In this document: one piece after another, positions 20,834-42,249 of the stretch | Position numbering within the stretch: position 1 is the stretch's first letter | Layout of the letters: each line of letters opens with the position of its first letter | NCBI GenBank assembly: GCA_964034945.1 | Contig: OZ035962.1 | Coordinates: 93,814,784 to 93,878,783, forward strand | Source: Chrysopilus asiliformis | Lineage: Eukaryota > Arthropoda > Insecta > Diptera > Rhagionidae | DNA: 64,000 nt | Direction: 5' to 3' | Notes under the pieces: model-generated | Seen by the model: only the letters and a program-made list of their open reading frames with translations | What the model was told of the DNA's origin: nothing | The model's database searches: none | Translations under genes and position numbers: made by a program

Positions 20834-23800
20834 TCAATTTTTCCTGGACGAATCCTGAATGATAATTTTGTTCTTCTGCCGTGTGACTTTGGTGGCAGGA
20901 GGCGGAGGTAGTTGAAGCTGTTTGAGATTCTGTTCCGGTATTGTTGCATCCTGTGCGGCCTTCTTTCGATCGTTTGCTGCCGCGCTCCCGCTAGACCCGT
21001 GATACCGAGTGAAGACTTGCAATTTGGTGAAAAGTTTATTCTTCGTGTCACGATCTTTCTCCTTAATCTTATCCAAGGGCTTGTATTTGCTTAGAGTATC
21101 TGGCAAAGGACACAAGTCCATGTCGACGTGTTTCGCTTTGATGAGCTGCTTTGACGCGTGGGCCGCTTTATACAAATCCATATCGAAATCGGAATCACTA
21201 AACTGCGGACTGGTGGGCGATGCTGTTTGTGCCAAAACGTTATTCGCCCCGAGCAGAGCCGGATGAAACATTCGCTCATTGAAACTGGAACTGGCACTTG
21301 TCTCCTCGGCCAAGTGACGAAGCATTAAAGCCAACTTTGTCTCATGCTGACGCTGAAGCAAGACTGCATTTCGTTCACCTTCCAATCTTGCCTGACGGAC
21401 GGCATTGCTGAGGACGCGCTCTCGCCACTCCCATGCGTCTCGTTCTCGTTCCAAATTCATCAGTTGCACCTCCAGCTTTCGACTGGAATCCCTCAAGTCA
21501 ATTACTTTCGTAAAGTACTTGTAGAGCAGCGTTCGCATTTCCTCCAACGACAATTTGTTAAGGCGATCCATTAGCATCTGTTCGCCCTTCTCCCGCTGCA
21601 GTCTTTCATTGGTGTCGATTGATTTACGGCCACAGATCAGTTCGTTTTTGAATTCAATTGCGGCGTCGATAGCTTCGATCGCCTCATCGCATTCCAGTAG
21701 TTTACGTTCCTCGTGATAGGAAAGAATTTTCTCCCGTTTCAGCTTTCTATCCAAGCCACATCGGTCTTCCAACAACTGATCGCGTGTTCTGCGCAAATTT
21801 CGGATTTCATGTCTTAAGGTCTCTTTCTCTTCGCCGTCTTGATATCGTTCCAGATTCTGTGATTTCTCCTTCAGTACATGATCCAAGTGAGAGATTCTAG
21901 CTTGAACTTGCTTCAAATTCTTGCCCTTCTCGACCAGGCAGACTTTATTGTGTTCCTTCTCCTTAAGCGATTTCAACTCACCCTCGAGCTGATCTTTGAT
22001 TTTCTTCTCCTTTTTAACATTTTTTTGCAAAGCTTCCAATTGCTTCTTCGACTCACGCACAGATTGTTGGAGTTTTGTGACCTTCTGTTCACTTTCACCC
22101 GCAATGTGCTTCATCGACGTTAAATCTTGCAGTGTCTGCTCCATGTGAGACGTTAGCGCCTTTAACCGTTCGACTTCAACTTTATCACGACCATTGACGA
22201 CCGCCTTTGATAACTGCTTCTTTGTCTTTTCGTATTCAGCTTCGAGTTTTCCCTTTTTCTTGTTAAATCGTTGCTTGGCTTTTGTTCGTGTGTCTGTGTT
22301 TTTTATGAGATCCGTTATTAGTTTCTGTTTCAATGTAACCGTCTGCTCAAGGTCCTTAATTTGGCGTTGCTTCGCTTCAATATCGGTAGAAACTTTTCGT
22401 AACTTCTTTTGGACATTTTCCAATGGCAAATTTCGACTTCTTATGGGGTGATTGAGATCTGTTGAACTGTCAAGGAAATCATCCTGGGATTTTGTTGTCG
22501 ATTTCTCTCGACTTGCAACGCGATTGAGCATTGCGATTTCTGCACTGCTTAGGCTTGCACCGGGCTGTATCGAACGACGGCGACCTGGAAACAACACAAA
22601 TATTTTTGTGAATAATCACTCTTTTGTCTTACACAATCTTTGGAAAATCATATTAATTGATAAATTTTTCTAACCATTTTTTTTTTTTGAAGAAATTAAG
22701 TTTATTTTCATAAAGTACGTCACAACCTTTTTATTAAAATTCGAAAAAAGACACTGAGAACAAAAATTGTCCAAGCCACTAATCGAAATTAAAGTCCGAC
22801 CGATTAGTCGGCTTCATCACCTTCCGCAAAAAAATCACAACTTCAACCAAACTTCATCTTCGGCCAAAATTTAGACAAAGACTGACCGATACCGAAGGTG
22901 CAAGTGAACTGCAAATGCCAACGCAATGAAAGCACAAGAAAGCAAGCCGCTGCATGGTTTGACTTTTTCTTTTTTTAAACTCAAGGCACCAAATAATTTG
23001 TATGGTGGCTTATCACAGGACGGTGGCTTATCACAGGACGGTGGCTTATCATAGGACGGTGGCTTATCACAGGAAATGCTTTATTGGCCAGTGAATTTTC
23101 CTGGTCAATTCAAATTATTTGACCACACGGTTTTATATCAACAAAAAGCGTACTAGTCAAATAACATGAAAACCACGACGCGAATTTCGTTTTGTGGTCT
23201 TTTTTTTTTTTGAGTTAGCCACGCGGTTTGTCCGTTTTTTCGTTCTTTGAACCTAACACATATATGAAAGCCAAATATCACTCAGTCACACATCAGCCAT
23301 GAAATTCTCACAGATTCGTCTTATCTCATAGATACTCGCTAAGAAACGGTTTTACAAAATTTGAAATGGGAGATCCTGACAATGTTGAAATCAAAACCAA
23401 AAAAAATTCTGAACGCTAGTTCCAAAAACGATTTTTTGTTCAATATTTTATGAAAATCTCATCTGTTTTGGTATGAACAACACTGAAAATGTAACTCTAC
23501 TCAACTTACCACCCAACGACGATGAAGTTCGCCTTTCATCCGGCCGAAAACTCTCAGTGCTTTCCATAACCGCCTTCGGTTGTGATTTGATAAAATCTTG
23601 ATATTTGTCACGTACTAAACTATCAGTCTTAATTTTGAATTCCTCCATTAAACTCTCGATTTTCTCCTCTAGATCGGGACGCTGCGACTCAGAGTCACTT
23701 TCATTGTCAGAATTCGGCTGACAGCATGTTTCTGGATCACTGCCAGTCTCATCGGGTTCTTCCTGAATTGGACCCAACTGCTTGCCATTCCGGAAATTAA

Positions 23801-25116
23801 GCTCACCAGAACTTAAACACTCTTCGCATTCCTGCTTTAGGAAAAGCCATTCCTCGATCTGTTCGCGATCACCCTCGTTTATTGCTTTGTTTGATATCAT
23901 TCTAGGGAAAATTTGGAAATCAGAAGAGATATTTTCAACCATTAAGCAAATTTCCTTACTTTGAAAACAGCCCCTCGGCATTCGAGACGAGTTTCAGCCA
24001 CTGGGAAGCGGCAAACTGTAACCCAAAGTTGTCAGTGTGCTCCGCTGTCAAGTCAGGAACGACTTCCGGTGATATCGGTGTGTTATTGTCCGAAAACGTA
24101 TTCATTATGACGTAGTTGCGAACGCATTGTGCCTTGAAACCGAACTGCAAGTTGTAAATCGTTTCTGTGACGTCCCTTTCCAGAGGTGAAACACATAGTA
24201 TGACCAGAGTTTGTGCCCGCCCACCAAACGAATCTTTCAGAAGAGTCGTCAACGTAGTCTGATTGTACTGGACATTGTTGTTGTTGTATATCAAGGTGGG
24301 ATCAGTTAAAGTGGTGACGATTCGCTCGAGAGCCTGTAGGCCGGTGTCTTTCGGGATGCTGATGTGCTGGTCTAGACTATTCATCATAAACATCCGCTGA
24401 GTCCCAGCCAAATCACTGAAGCTCGCCGTGGACAAACGATGCTGGATTAGCCCGTCGGATGAGACCCATTGCTGTTCCAGGGTGATGGTGAAAAGCGTGT
24501 GAGTATCGCCGTTGCTGCGATTTGTTAGGCCAATCTGCATCCATTGAAAAACGTCGCCGACGCCACTGCAGGGCACACTCCCAGCCTCCAGCAAATCCCT
24601 AACCTAATTAGTAGAAAAATGTCAAATTTTAGAGACTACGCGTAAAATTTCAAGCGTTTCCCTTACCTCCTCGCCAGCTATCTCCACCCAGCCAATGTTC
24701 ACGGCGAAGCTCCGTTCTCTGTGCAAGGTTAATTGCCCAAAAATCTCCCGGACACATCGCTGGACCACTCCCTGTTCGCTCTCGCAGAAACCACAATCGA
24801 ATCCCGCTCCGAAAAGCGTGTAACTCTTCCCCGTGCCTTTCTGTCCGTAAATCACTACCGAAGCGTCGAAGCCCTCGAGAAAGAGGCTTATCAGTGGCGA
24901 AACAGTCTGATGGTAGATCTGGTTTTGGGTACACTCGGTCGGGAGGGAGTGGGTCACGGGGAAGGAGTGCGAGCCAAGTTGGATAATACCGGAAGCGATG
25001 CTGCTGATTCCATTGGTCGGGGAATAGGTCGGCGTGAGGGGAATCGCCTGAACACTAGGAGGGGCTTCCGTCGAGCAGGGGTAAATGCGAACAGCTAGCT
25101 GAATGGGAATTTCCAT
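20834..25116 (-). CDS. cos: Costal-2, kinesin-like Hedgehog-pathway scaffold
   Basis: Exons on the minus strand: 25116-24667, 24603-23960, 23901-23510, 22584-20834, with GT-AG borders and matching phases (0, 2, 1). The product is 1,078 residues, against about 1,200 in Drosophila as I recall. The motor domain starts MEIPIQLAVRIYP. The P-loop at about 91-99 is GQKGTGKSY. The segment QHRLSTASFSDLAGT holds the switch-II DLAG; the SSRSH of switch I is replaced by NGDTH, as expected for the degenerate Cos2 motor. TTLLKDSFGGRAQTLVI closes the motor. Exon 4 is mostly coiled coil (about residues 550-890), followed by a polar tail. Cos2 holds Fused, Su(fu), Ci and kinases in a complex on microtubules and Smoothened. 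An ATG three codons upstream (25125) is possible; 25116 is chosen by alignment to the fly start. It diverges from DHX15. Confidence 0.95.
23004..23075 (+). repeat. 18-bp tandem repeat, 4 units, in cos intron 3
   Basis: Unit GGTGGCTTATCACAGGAC, four times, with one base change in unit 3. Each unit contains CTTATCA, the complement of the GATA-factor site TGATAAG. It lies in the intron between exons 3 and 4 of cos. Confidence 0.9.
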
Positions 25117-25761
25117 TATGTTCACTAAAACCGTACTTTTCGGCTGTTTTCCTCACATTTTCACCACTTTCCAGAGTCTACAGATACTCAAGAACAAGAA
25201 ACTCAACCGCAGATTCAATAAAATGTCTGCTTTTTCACCCAAAAAATCGAATTTTCACTTAAATTGAAGTCCACCTCAGCATGCTCAGCTCGGCTTTAGC
25301 TGGTGATCCAGCGCGGAAATTAGCTCCGCCATATTGATTTTCAATAGAGTTCTTGAATGGCGATGCGAATTAAAGCAAGCGGCGTGAAATTTTGAAATTT
25401 TGGGCCGAAAGCATGTTAGTTGAGTAGTTAAGCAATTTGTTCTGTTGAATAGAAACGTTTTTTGCCATATTTAATTCGTCGAATACGTTTTAATAGGCAT
25501 TTTCAACATTTATACAAATTTAGTGCTATTCCTACACTTTAGTCATTAATGATTTTCGTGCAGGAAAATAAAATCACCTGCCTCTCTGATGGGGTAATTT
25601 TGTGTACTTCCAGTTCAGCTCTAGTGCATGTCTAGTGTATTGAAAGTCAACTTCTTTTTCAGTCCGTACCAACTTTCCACTGTGGTTTTTTCGGATTTTC
25701 GCCGAAATATTCTCTGAAAATTGAATAAAAATATTGAATTTGAAGCGGAGCACCTTCAGCA
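25117..25761. promoter_or_regulatory. Divergent promoter region between cos and DHX15
   Basis: The two start codons are 645 bp apart on opposite strands with no intervening gene, so both promoters and 5' leaders must lie here. I see no confident TATA box. Confidence 0.6.
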
Positions 25762-34024
<8,263 letters not shown>

Positions 34025-34765
34025 TTATTTGCTGTCCACTTTTCTTTTCTTCCATTAATTTTAATTCATTTTTTATTTTAAAGACAATACGAGATATGTT
34101 TCATGAACACAAGTTTTTTTTTCAATCTAGACACAATTATCTTGCTTTCCTTTGTATTCTCCTTTGAGTACGAGGATTTTCTATCATTTTAAATAAATTT
34201 GTTTGTTTTATAGATTTACATAATTGCAAAAAATATACAATTTAAATAAAAAAAAGACAGTACGGAAGATTAATTTGGTAACTGCACTCAAAAACGAGTT
34301 CTTACAAATGTTATTGATACTTGGAAATAAAAGTGAAACAAACAAAAAAAGTTTAATTATAAAATATTTAATAAGAACCCAGCCTCAAGTCAAGTTATGT
34401 AGACCTCAAATGGTAGTGTGAATTTTATAGTTCTCTTTTACAAACAACTTCAATTACTTTTATTCAGGAAAAATATTTTATAAAAATAATTTTAAAAAAT
34501 CCATAATTATTAAATTCAATTGCAAATAATTATTTAATATTTGTAAATGTATCTGGTCTAATATAATACAGTTTTACAATTAAATAAAATATCTCAATAC
34601 AAATTTATTCGTTTTCTGATCGTCTTTTCTTCAATGTTTTCATTGTGATTCGGCGGTAAGAGGTAGCTATGGCAAAAGCTTTTTTTTGAAAACAGTGAAA
34701 ATCAATTTGGACCATTGTAATTCCCACTTTAAAGTCGATTTACCCAAAACCGAGGATATGCAATT
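34025..34765. other. 3' flank of DHX15
   Basis: 3' untranslated region to about 34210, then AT-rich intergenic DNA without a gene. Confidence 0.5.
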
Positions 34766-34935
34766 GGGCATTCCTACACAGTATTGTAAAAACAAGCAAT
34801 TTAACAACAATAACGACAACAGTTCGAGTCCACACGCTGTTGTTACCAGTTGAGTCAGTTTTATATGGGTTAGTGCGAATATTGTCATTGTGGTTTGAAC
34901 GTGAGTAGAGAAGCATCGTAGTGTGAGAAATCATA
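34766..34935 (+). repeat. Inverted repeat arm, left (partner 38171-38331)
   Basis: GGGCATTCCTACACA...GAGAAATCATA matches the complement of 38171-38331 at roughly 85%. A GTTCGAGTCC word resembles a Pol III B box but no A box was found. Confidence 0.75.
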
Positions 34936-35049
34936 ATTTCACCCATGGAAAAATTTTATTGCTGTTTACTTGTGTTAGTGCATGCACAACTTTTGGTCAC
35001 TCTTGAACTTCGCACAAACGTTCATCACTTGCAGAACCCCCTCCACTAG

Positions 35050-36110
35050 TCACTGACCAATCAGAACCCGATCCGCAGATGCAAGAATACACGTGTGGAA
35101 AGGCCAATTATATGGCGGTCCATATAAATTTTCTATTACAATACTTTTTATCACCTGTCCAACGGCTTTTCGCAAAAAGAACATGAGATGTTCTGTACAC
35201 ACGTTTTCAATCACCTCGCTTCCGTACGGTGTTTTGCTGCATATGATTTTAAACATATATTGGGTCAGTTTTTCCCTTATGAACGTTATGTTTTTCACGT
35301 CGCGGAAAATTTTCCGGATATACCGTGTAACCAGGGTTTTAATTTTAAAAATTATCGAATCCACCCTCATAGTATCTCTTGTATTGATACGGTCGCATCT
35401 GGCTACACAAAATTTACATGGGAACCGTTCGAGCATTTCGACCTCGAATTTGGTGTTGCGCGAAATTATTTGTATTTTTTCATCTGGTGTTAACGCTCCA
35501 CCAAGTATCGCAACAGGCAACATCTCCAAATCCCAGAGCTCGTTGTCCGATCTATAATCAACAGGAGTATCTATCTTAAGCTGTCGACACGTATCGAAGA
35601 TATTTTTCGCTAGAGCTTCAATTACGGTTACACTTGTACCTGAATACATTTCGAGACTGTCCATTTGACAATGTTTTACATTCACACCACCATATATTTC
35701 TGCTAAAGTAATTACATTTCCGATATGCTGTATCATTGCTTTAATACACGAACTCTTGGTCATAAGTACCTTTCTTTTAAAAAATTTATATGCGGGTGGT
35801 TGCCAAATATGAATTCGCCTTGCTCCGTGAATGAGAACGGATATAGAATTCTGCACAGGTTGCGCATATCTTCGATCACCATTTTGCACATGATTAACTG
35901 GGTCGGGCAGTACAGCTTCTCTGTTAATGCGGCGTCAATCCGACTAAGATTCCCAGCATCGAGCAGAGGACAAATGCTTTTAAGAAGTTCGTACAACGAC
36001 ACCTTTATTTTGGGCTCTATCCGTTCTTCATTGTCACCCAAATGGACGATTTTCGCAAGAATGTTATGTTGGATGAACGAAGGATGGTGTGCCCATTTAG
36101 AGTCATGTTT
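35050..36110 (-). pseudogene. Family-B relic, diverged, truncated and frameshifted
   Basis: Two minus-strand frames overlap near 35780 at an A/T homopolymer. Read in order they match family B of the left cassettes: RNLCRILYPFS with HPHINFLK (compare DSLIRITYPS, NPYINLER), YGGVNVKHCQMDSLEMY (compare HGSINLKYFNLDKIEL), FPCKFCVARCDR (the CxxC patch) and FFLRKAVGQVIK. Identity is low (roughly 25-35% by eye), so it is an old paralogue. Upstream of 36110 the frame is closed by stops. It sits between the inverted repeat arms at 34766 and 38171. Confidence 0.5.
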
Positions 36111-37572
36111 TATTTATTTATTAGAAAGAAGCTAAACTATCTCCTAGACTAATCTATTCTAAAATAACAAAACCAAATAATAAATTTTTTTTATAATATT
36201 TCAAACAAAGGGATTTTGTATGAAACAAACCGTTATAAACTCACTCACTAAACGTACATGAAAATCACAGACATTTTATTATAATTAACATCACCACTAC
36301 ACAATTGCATATAAAATAATTAAGTTATCAAAAACTCACTCGTTAATAACACCACACTGTTCAAAACCTCCTTAAAATAAAATAAAACAAAACGATTACC
36401 AGTTAGTTGCAAACCTGTATGATCCTGAATTTAGAGATGCCAGATTGAGAAATACTCATCAACTAAAAATTAACATTTTTTTTGGTTAGAATTAGAAATT
36501 ACCCCAAATATTTTTTCCCGAAAATATTAAATTGCAAAAACTGCATTATTTCCAATGTTGTGCCGCGTAGTATACGTGATGTAGACTACACCATTGTACA
36601 CCTATTACTGTAGACAATGTAGCTAATCAATAAAATAAAGGATAGCTGATTTAGTTTTAAAATCTCATTTTCTTCAATTAATTTTAACATAATAAAGCAC
36701 AATTTCCAGGAAGCAATCTCCAAATGCTGTAGATGAGAACTTCGGAGCAAACTTTAATGGCAATTCTAACTATGCATGCAATATAAGCGGCTTTTTTTAG
36801 TTTTTGCAATTGGAATCACATTAAATTCTAAAACCTTTTTGCTTCACACATTTTTCAATATACCGAACCGTTTATTTAAAAAACTGATTCATTTGTAGCG
36901 GATGGCTTTGCTCATTTAAGAATATCTGTTTAATTTTTTCGAAAAACACGTTTGTTTCTAGTCTTTAGCTTAATTCCGTTGAGAGTTGTTGTATTTACAG
37001 ATAGACGGAAATCTATACGGAAGTAATTCAAATCAAATAAAGTAAATCAAATACCCTTAGTGGAGTATAAAAAATATTAAAAATAAAAACTACCAAAACA
37101 AATTCAAGAATTTATTTTTTGCGCTTATGTGTATTTTTAGGGACACTACCGCCTCGCCATTTCTTGTAATTGGCCATTTCCTATATAGTATAGTATTAGA
37201 TATATGACTCACAGATGACTTTGTTTTGACAGATATGAGAAAGTCTAAATTGTCTACGCGAATGTCTACCCCAAATCTATTGTCTACACGCTATTGTTTA
37301 CACTGAAGTGTAGACAATTAAAGTCTACGCGTAGAGGAACAACACTGATTATTTCTTATCTCTTTAGATGTTTGTGAGTCTTCTCACATGCATTTTTGTA
37401 TTTTTCAAGTAACTAATTTATGGATTGTATTTATGTATTTTTAATTTATTTTTTATTTGTTTTTATTTATTTTTTTTCAATATTTTTGTTTGGCTTTATT
37501 AGGTTAGAATTTTACAGATATTATAATAGGTTTTTATTATTGTTTCTTTTTTATTGTTTTTATTATTATTTT
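36111..37572. other. Intergenic with TGTCTAC-type repeats
   Basis: No gene. The word TGTAGAC/GTCTACR recurs in both orientations near 36580-36625 and 37250-37340, and again in ptc intron 1 at 49386-49640, suggesting a dispersed TIR element. Confidence 0.4.
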
Positions 37573-38112
37573 TATACCCGTATGGTGAAACCAAAGGGTA
37601 TATTAACTTTGCCTTACCGTTTGTAACGCCAAGATCCCGTCATCACACATAAAAATGAATTACACCAGTGTATTTAGAATGATAAAAATAATTAATTTCT
37701 GCATGTCCGTCCGTCTGTCTGTGGCGCGGATTGCGGGCGCACGGATTGAGCTAGAGACTTGAAATTTTGCACAGATCCGTTTTTCGTAAAATGCGAGGCT
37801 AAGTTCGTTAATGGGCAAAAATGGACTATTAGGGGGGGTACCCCCATACGAACGAAATCGTTTTTTGTGAATATCTCAAAAACGGTGCATCTCATCAAAA
37901 AAGTCAAAGAACAAAAGTTATTTAGGATATGATTCTACATAAAACTCCCATACATCAAAATCCGATTGGAATAAATTTTAAAAAATCTTATTGGAAAGTT
38001 TGACTTCAAAGTGGAATTTTGGTACAACTGTTCGAATTTTGATACGAATATCACCATACGGGTCTCCAATGATTGCCAGATTGGCAATTATAGCTTTTGT
38101 TATGTTTTAATT
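37573..38112 (+). repeat. Dispersed ACCCGTATGGTGAAACC repeat, copy 2
   Basis: This is the cleanest copy. It runs from TTTATACCCGTATGG to TTGCCAGATTGGCAATTATAGC and TTATGTTTTAA, without the insertion present in copy 1. No coding capacity is visible. Confidence 0.85.
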
Positions 38113-38170
38113 TGTAAAAAGATTAGTTTAGTCTAGGAAATAGTTTAGTTTATTCTTTCTAAATAAAATT

Positions 38171-38331
38171 ATGATTTCTCACACTACGATGCTTCTCCAC
38201 TCACGTTCAAACCACAATGCCAATATTCGCACTCACACATATAAAACTGACACAACTGGTAACAGCAGCGTGTGGACTCGAACTATGGTTGTCGTTATGA
38301 GTTGTCGTTACAACTGTGTGTGGAAATGCCC
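38171..38331 (-). repeat. Inverted repeat arm, right (partner 34766-34935)
   Basis: Complement of the 34.8-kb arm. The arms enclose 3.2 kb that include the family-B relic and the dispersed repeat. Confidence 0.75.
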
Positions 38332-38650
38332 ATTAGCACGATTTTGACACCAGATTCATGAAGATCGGTCCACTCGTTTGGGCTGCAGCACATAACAAAA
38401 AGTTAAACTTTATTTGCAGAAAGAAAAGCAGTACAATTCTAGTCTTGTTTATTTATTTATTGCTACTAAAAAACCAGTATAAATTTTATGTAAAATTGAA
38501 TTTTATATTAAAAAAAGGAAAATCATAATGAATGGAACTCAGCTTTATCTTTATGTAGCGAGTTTATCTAGGCACGAAATTCAAGTCTTTTAGATTGACT
38601 GTGATAAAAAATATATATAAAAACTTTGATGGTGACTTTGGTTCAAGCAT

Positions 38651-39714
38651 TTAATTGCAAACTGTGTTAGCGTTAAAGATTTCGATGAAGTAACCGTCTG
38701 GATCCTTAATGAAAGCCAGACCCTTCATGCGGCCATCGTCGGGTTTCTTAGCAAATTCAACGTTCATTTCTTCGAATCTGAAAGTGATATTCAAACAAAT
38801 ATTTTAGCAAAATTTATTTTTTTTAGGTTTACCTTTTGCAAGCCGCATAAACATCAGGAACCATAATCCCTATGTGACCTGAAACAAAAATATTTAAAAA
38901 ATTCAATTTGTACTGAGATATTTTATACCATATCCTCTTGGTTCAGTATTTCCGGTGTGATATTTTTGGTCAGGATCCGTTTCCGTTCCCCAGTTACTAA
39001 AACAATACAATTTTCATAAATTTTGTGCGTAAATTTGTTTCTAATTTGTATTTACTGTGTCAATTCGAGCGTAGCCTTTCGACTCATTGCCCATTTAGTT
39101 CGTTGAGAATTATCTGATGGAACTTCTGATGGACTTTCAAATCTAACAAAGAAAAAGGTGATAAAATTATGAAAGAAATCAACATTTTTAGATTTTTACC
39201 CCATGAAGTACAACGAAAACTTGGCTTCAGGGAAATCCAACTTTTGCAGCAGAGTCATTCCAAGAACGCCAGTGTAAAATGGAAGAGACTTCCGAGGATC
39301 TTTTATTCGGTACATAGTTTGTTGAAATAGAAACTCCTGAAAATGGGAAAACAGTAAATTAAAGGATCTTCAAGGTGTTCGATTGAAAGTTCCAGTGCCG
39401 GTGGGAGATAACATATTTCGTACAAGTGCAAGACATGAATTTTATGGAGGTTAGGTGCTAAATGAAAAAAACCTGTAGTACGAAAATACAAAGATTACAT
39501 CAGGGGCATGAAACAATCAGTCCGAATTTTGATTTTAATAAAAAAGAAATTTAAAAAATCATTAAAAATTAGAAAAATCCACCAAGGCACCTTCGTTAGC
39601 CTATTTTTTATTTACAGGAAACCTTTTATTACTTGAATTTACCTTTGTTGAAGGATCGGCTACTTGACAAAGTTTATTCGCTTCTGAAGTGGATAGTCCA
39701 GTTATTTCCGACAT
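38651..39714 (-). CDS. Glo1: Glyoxalase I (lactoylglutathione lyase)
   Basis: Exons on the minus strand: 39714-39643, 39336-39200, 39142-39056, 38996-38929, 38878-38833, 38777-38651. All borders are GT-AG and phases agree, giving 178 residues (human enzyme about 184). The enzyme isomerises the methylglyoxal-glutathione hemithioacetal to S-lactoylglutathione in the cytosol. The four metal ligands are visible: Gln in [12 protein letters not shown], Glu in ATLELTHNWG, His in GYGHIGIMV and Glu in GYFIEIFN. The fold signature [10 protein letters not shown] is present in exon 2. A complement of AATAAA at about 38449-38454 is a possible polyadenylation signal. Six short exons are packed into 1.1 kb, unlike its large neighbours. 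Confidence 0.95.
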
Positions 39715-42249
39715 TGTCTTTCCTTATTAAATTTATCGAAAAATAACAAGAAAATATAGATTTTGCGATAGCAAAACTGAATTAGATTTTTTGGTCGTAT
39801 CGAGCGTAGAAATTGAGTGTATTTTGTGGTTCCAAGTTTCATCACTGCGCTGCAAAAACCGCGAACATTTAAAATGAAATACAGTGGAATCGCAAAAACT
39901 CAGACGCTTTGCTCTAACGATCTTTTTTGTGGGAAAAATATTAAATTCATGTATATTACACAACTATAGGTTTGTTTGTGATTAATTCCTTCGCAATCGT
40001 TGGAAACACTTCTTTTTTTGACTAAAATTATTTTATATTTGGAAGCGTCCCAACATTTTTAGGAGGATCGCGACTCATATTTTTAATAATTTAGATTTAC
40101 TTGGAAACTAACTTCGTTTTTCACATGGCGAATTACTTGTGTCTGAAACCGAGCTCTACATTAGAGGATAATTTGCTTACAGAATACCAAGTTCTCTAAA
40201 ATTTAGAGGCAAACGTACTTCTAGGAATTGCAATAGATTCTAGGCACTACCGTAATTTTTTTCTTTTTCTTAGACTCCTCTAACTTAGAACGTTTTTCAG
40301 TTAAAGAATCCACTTTAAATTTAGAATTAAGACTCAAAACTCTAAATCGTTACGGAATCCCAGTGCTGGATTAAGTTTTGTATAGACTTCAAGTGTTGTG
40401 AGAAACCCAGCTCAAAATTAATCATTTATAGAAAATGCATTTTATGATGTATGGATTTCTGTAATAACTGATCTTTCAAAATGGTATCCAGGAACCAAAA
40501 AATTCTAATTATGATTTTTTTTAAATAAAATATTTAGATTTATTGTTTTTTACTTTTTTTAAGACATTTTTTATTATTTGAACTGACGTAAACGGCATTT
40601 GAACACATAATGAAAATTATTTTTATTGATTAACAAAATTATTATAAAAGCTAATATCATAGTATAGTTCTTAAAATCAAGTAATACTTTTAAAGTAAAT
40701 CTGTTAATTTAATTCATTCGTCGACAATCACAATCCACGTTACGGTGCATAAGACGGAGAACTTTAAATTTTATTTTTTTATTTTTAAAAAAATTGTTTT
40801 GTTTTTAATTATTTAAAAACCAATAAACTTTTTTTTTTGTTCCAAGACGTCGTGTTTATTTTTGATGATGTTTTTAGCATTTGCCCAACAATTTAAAAAA
40901 AACGGAGTTATCTGATTTTTGCATTGGTATTAATTTGCAGTTTTGCCGGAAAATTTGCAGACTAACCAACTTTCCTCGCCATTTAAATCTACTTACTTTG
41001 TCTTCTCCCTCTTCTTTTGTCTTCTTCTCCCCTGCTGTCTCCTGAAATGCTGACGGCCACAAGTTATTAATAAATAAATAAAAATAAAACAGCACATATT
41101 TTATAAATATTTTAATTTATTGGTAACCTATACTTTTTGTAGTCTTTGCTATATTGAGTATGTCATTACAAACTATTTGCATTATTTACAAAAAAAAACG
41201 TTGAAATTAATTTAATTAAATAATAGTAAAAAACAACTATAATAACACGGTATACAATCAAACTATGCATTCGGTTTTGTGATCCTCATTTAATTTATGC
41301 ATCTTAAATATAAAAAACCATACTGTGCTTTTCTAATGATAATTATAATTTTTATTTTAACATTATAGATTTTGATTTGAAAATTTAAGTAATTTTGCAT
41401 AGAATAAATAGTTACTATAATTTCAAAACCAAATTAATATTAAAATACCTTTTCTATCGATTTGCATGTGTTTGCATTTGTTTTTAATGAACAATACGAA
41501 AAATATCGTCTCTTTGCTCTACGAAATGAATGAATGAATGAACATTAAATTATGAAATAATAAATGAAACTAAAAATAAGTCGAATGTATGTTTTTTGGA
41601 TGTGTGATTTATGGTTCTTTTAAATTGTAATTTGAATGTTTTTTTTTATTTCTTTGTTTTCATTTATGGAGGGAAATTGAGAAAAAAAAAATAATTAGGT
41701 GGGTGGGTAGGTCTGAGTTGTTTTATGGTCGTAAATGATTTACACATTTAACACAATTTGGCAACAAATTCAACCATCATCAGAGGTATAATCTTTAAAA
41801 TAAGCCCTGCCATATTTAAATTACTTACATTATTTAATATGATAAAAAAGTAATAAAAACTCATTTTTAAAATAATAAAATAATAATTAAATTAAATATG
41901 AATAAAACCTCATTAAATTATTTGCTAAACGTTTACCAGTAATAAGTACATTAAAAAAACTTTTTTTATCTTACAGAAAAAGATATTTTCTTAGGAATAC
42001 ATTTCTCAAAACGAAAACATTTAAGAATTATTTACGCGTTTTAATCGATTTTTCTCGAGTAGAAATCGATAATATTATTAATCTCCATCTGTCGTCTATT
42101 TTATTTAAAAGTATTTGAAAAGTTCGTTCTTCATTTTGAAGATACACAATATCTAGCAGTTTAACATGAGATTCGCTTAGAGAGTATAAGAAATGTGACT
42201 AATTGACGAAACATAGCTTCACTATAAAAATAAATACTTTTTTTTAATG
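39715..42249. other. Intergenic; 3' flank of ptc
   Basis: Very AT-rich, no supported gene. The right part is probably the ptc 3' untranslated region; a minus-strand AATAAA lies at about 42100-42105. Confidence 0.5.

Noticed and set aside
20812..21051. Alternative C-terminal frame of cos
   Set aside because: Antisense/out-of-frame to the coiled-coil exon; the main frame runs to its own stop at 20834.
34800..34850. tRNA-like B box (GTTCGAGTCC) in the inverted repeat arm
   Set aside because: No A box at suitable spacing and no cloverleaf could be drawn; not called as a tRNA or SINE.
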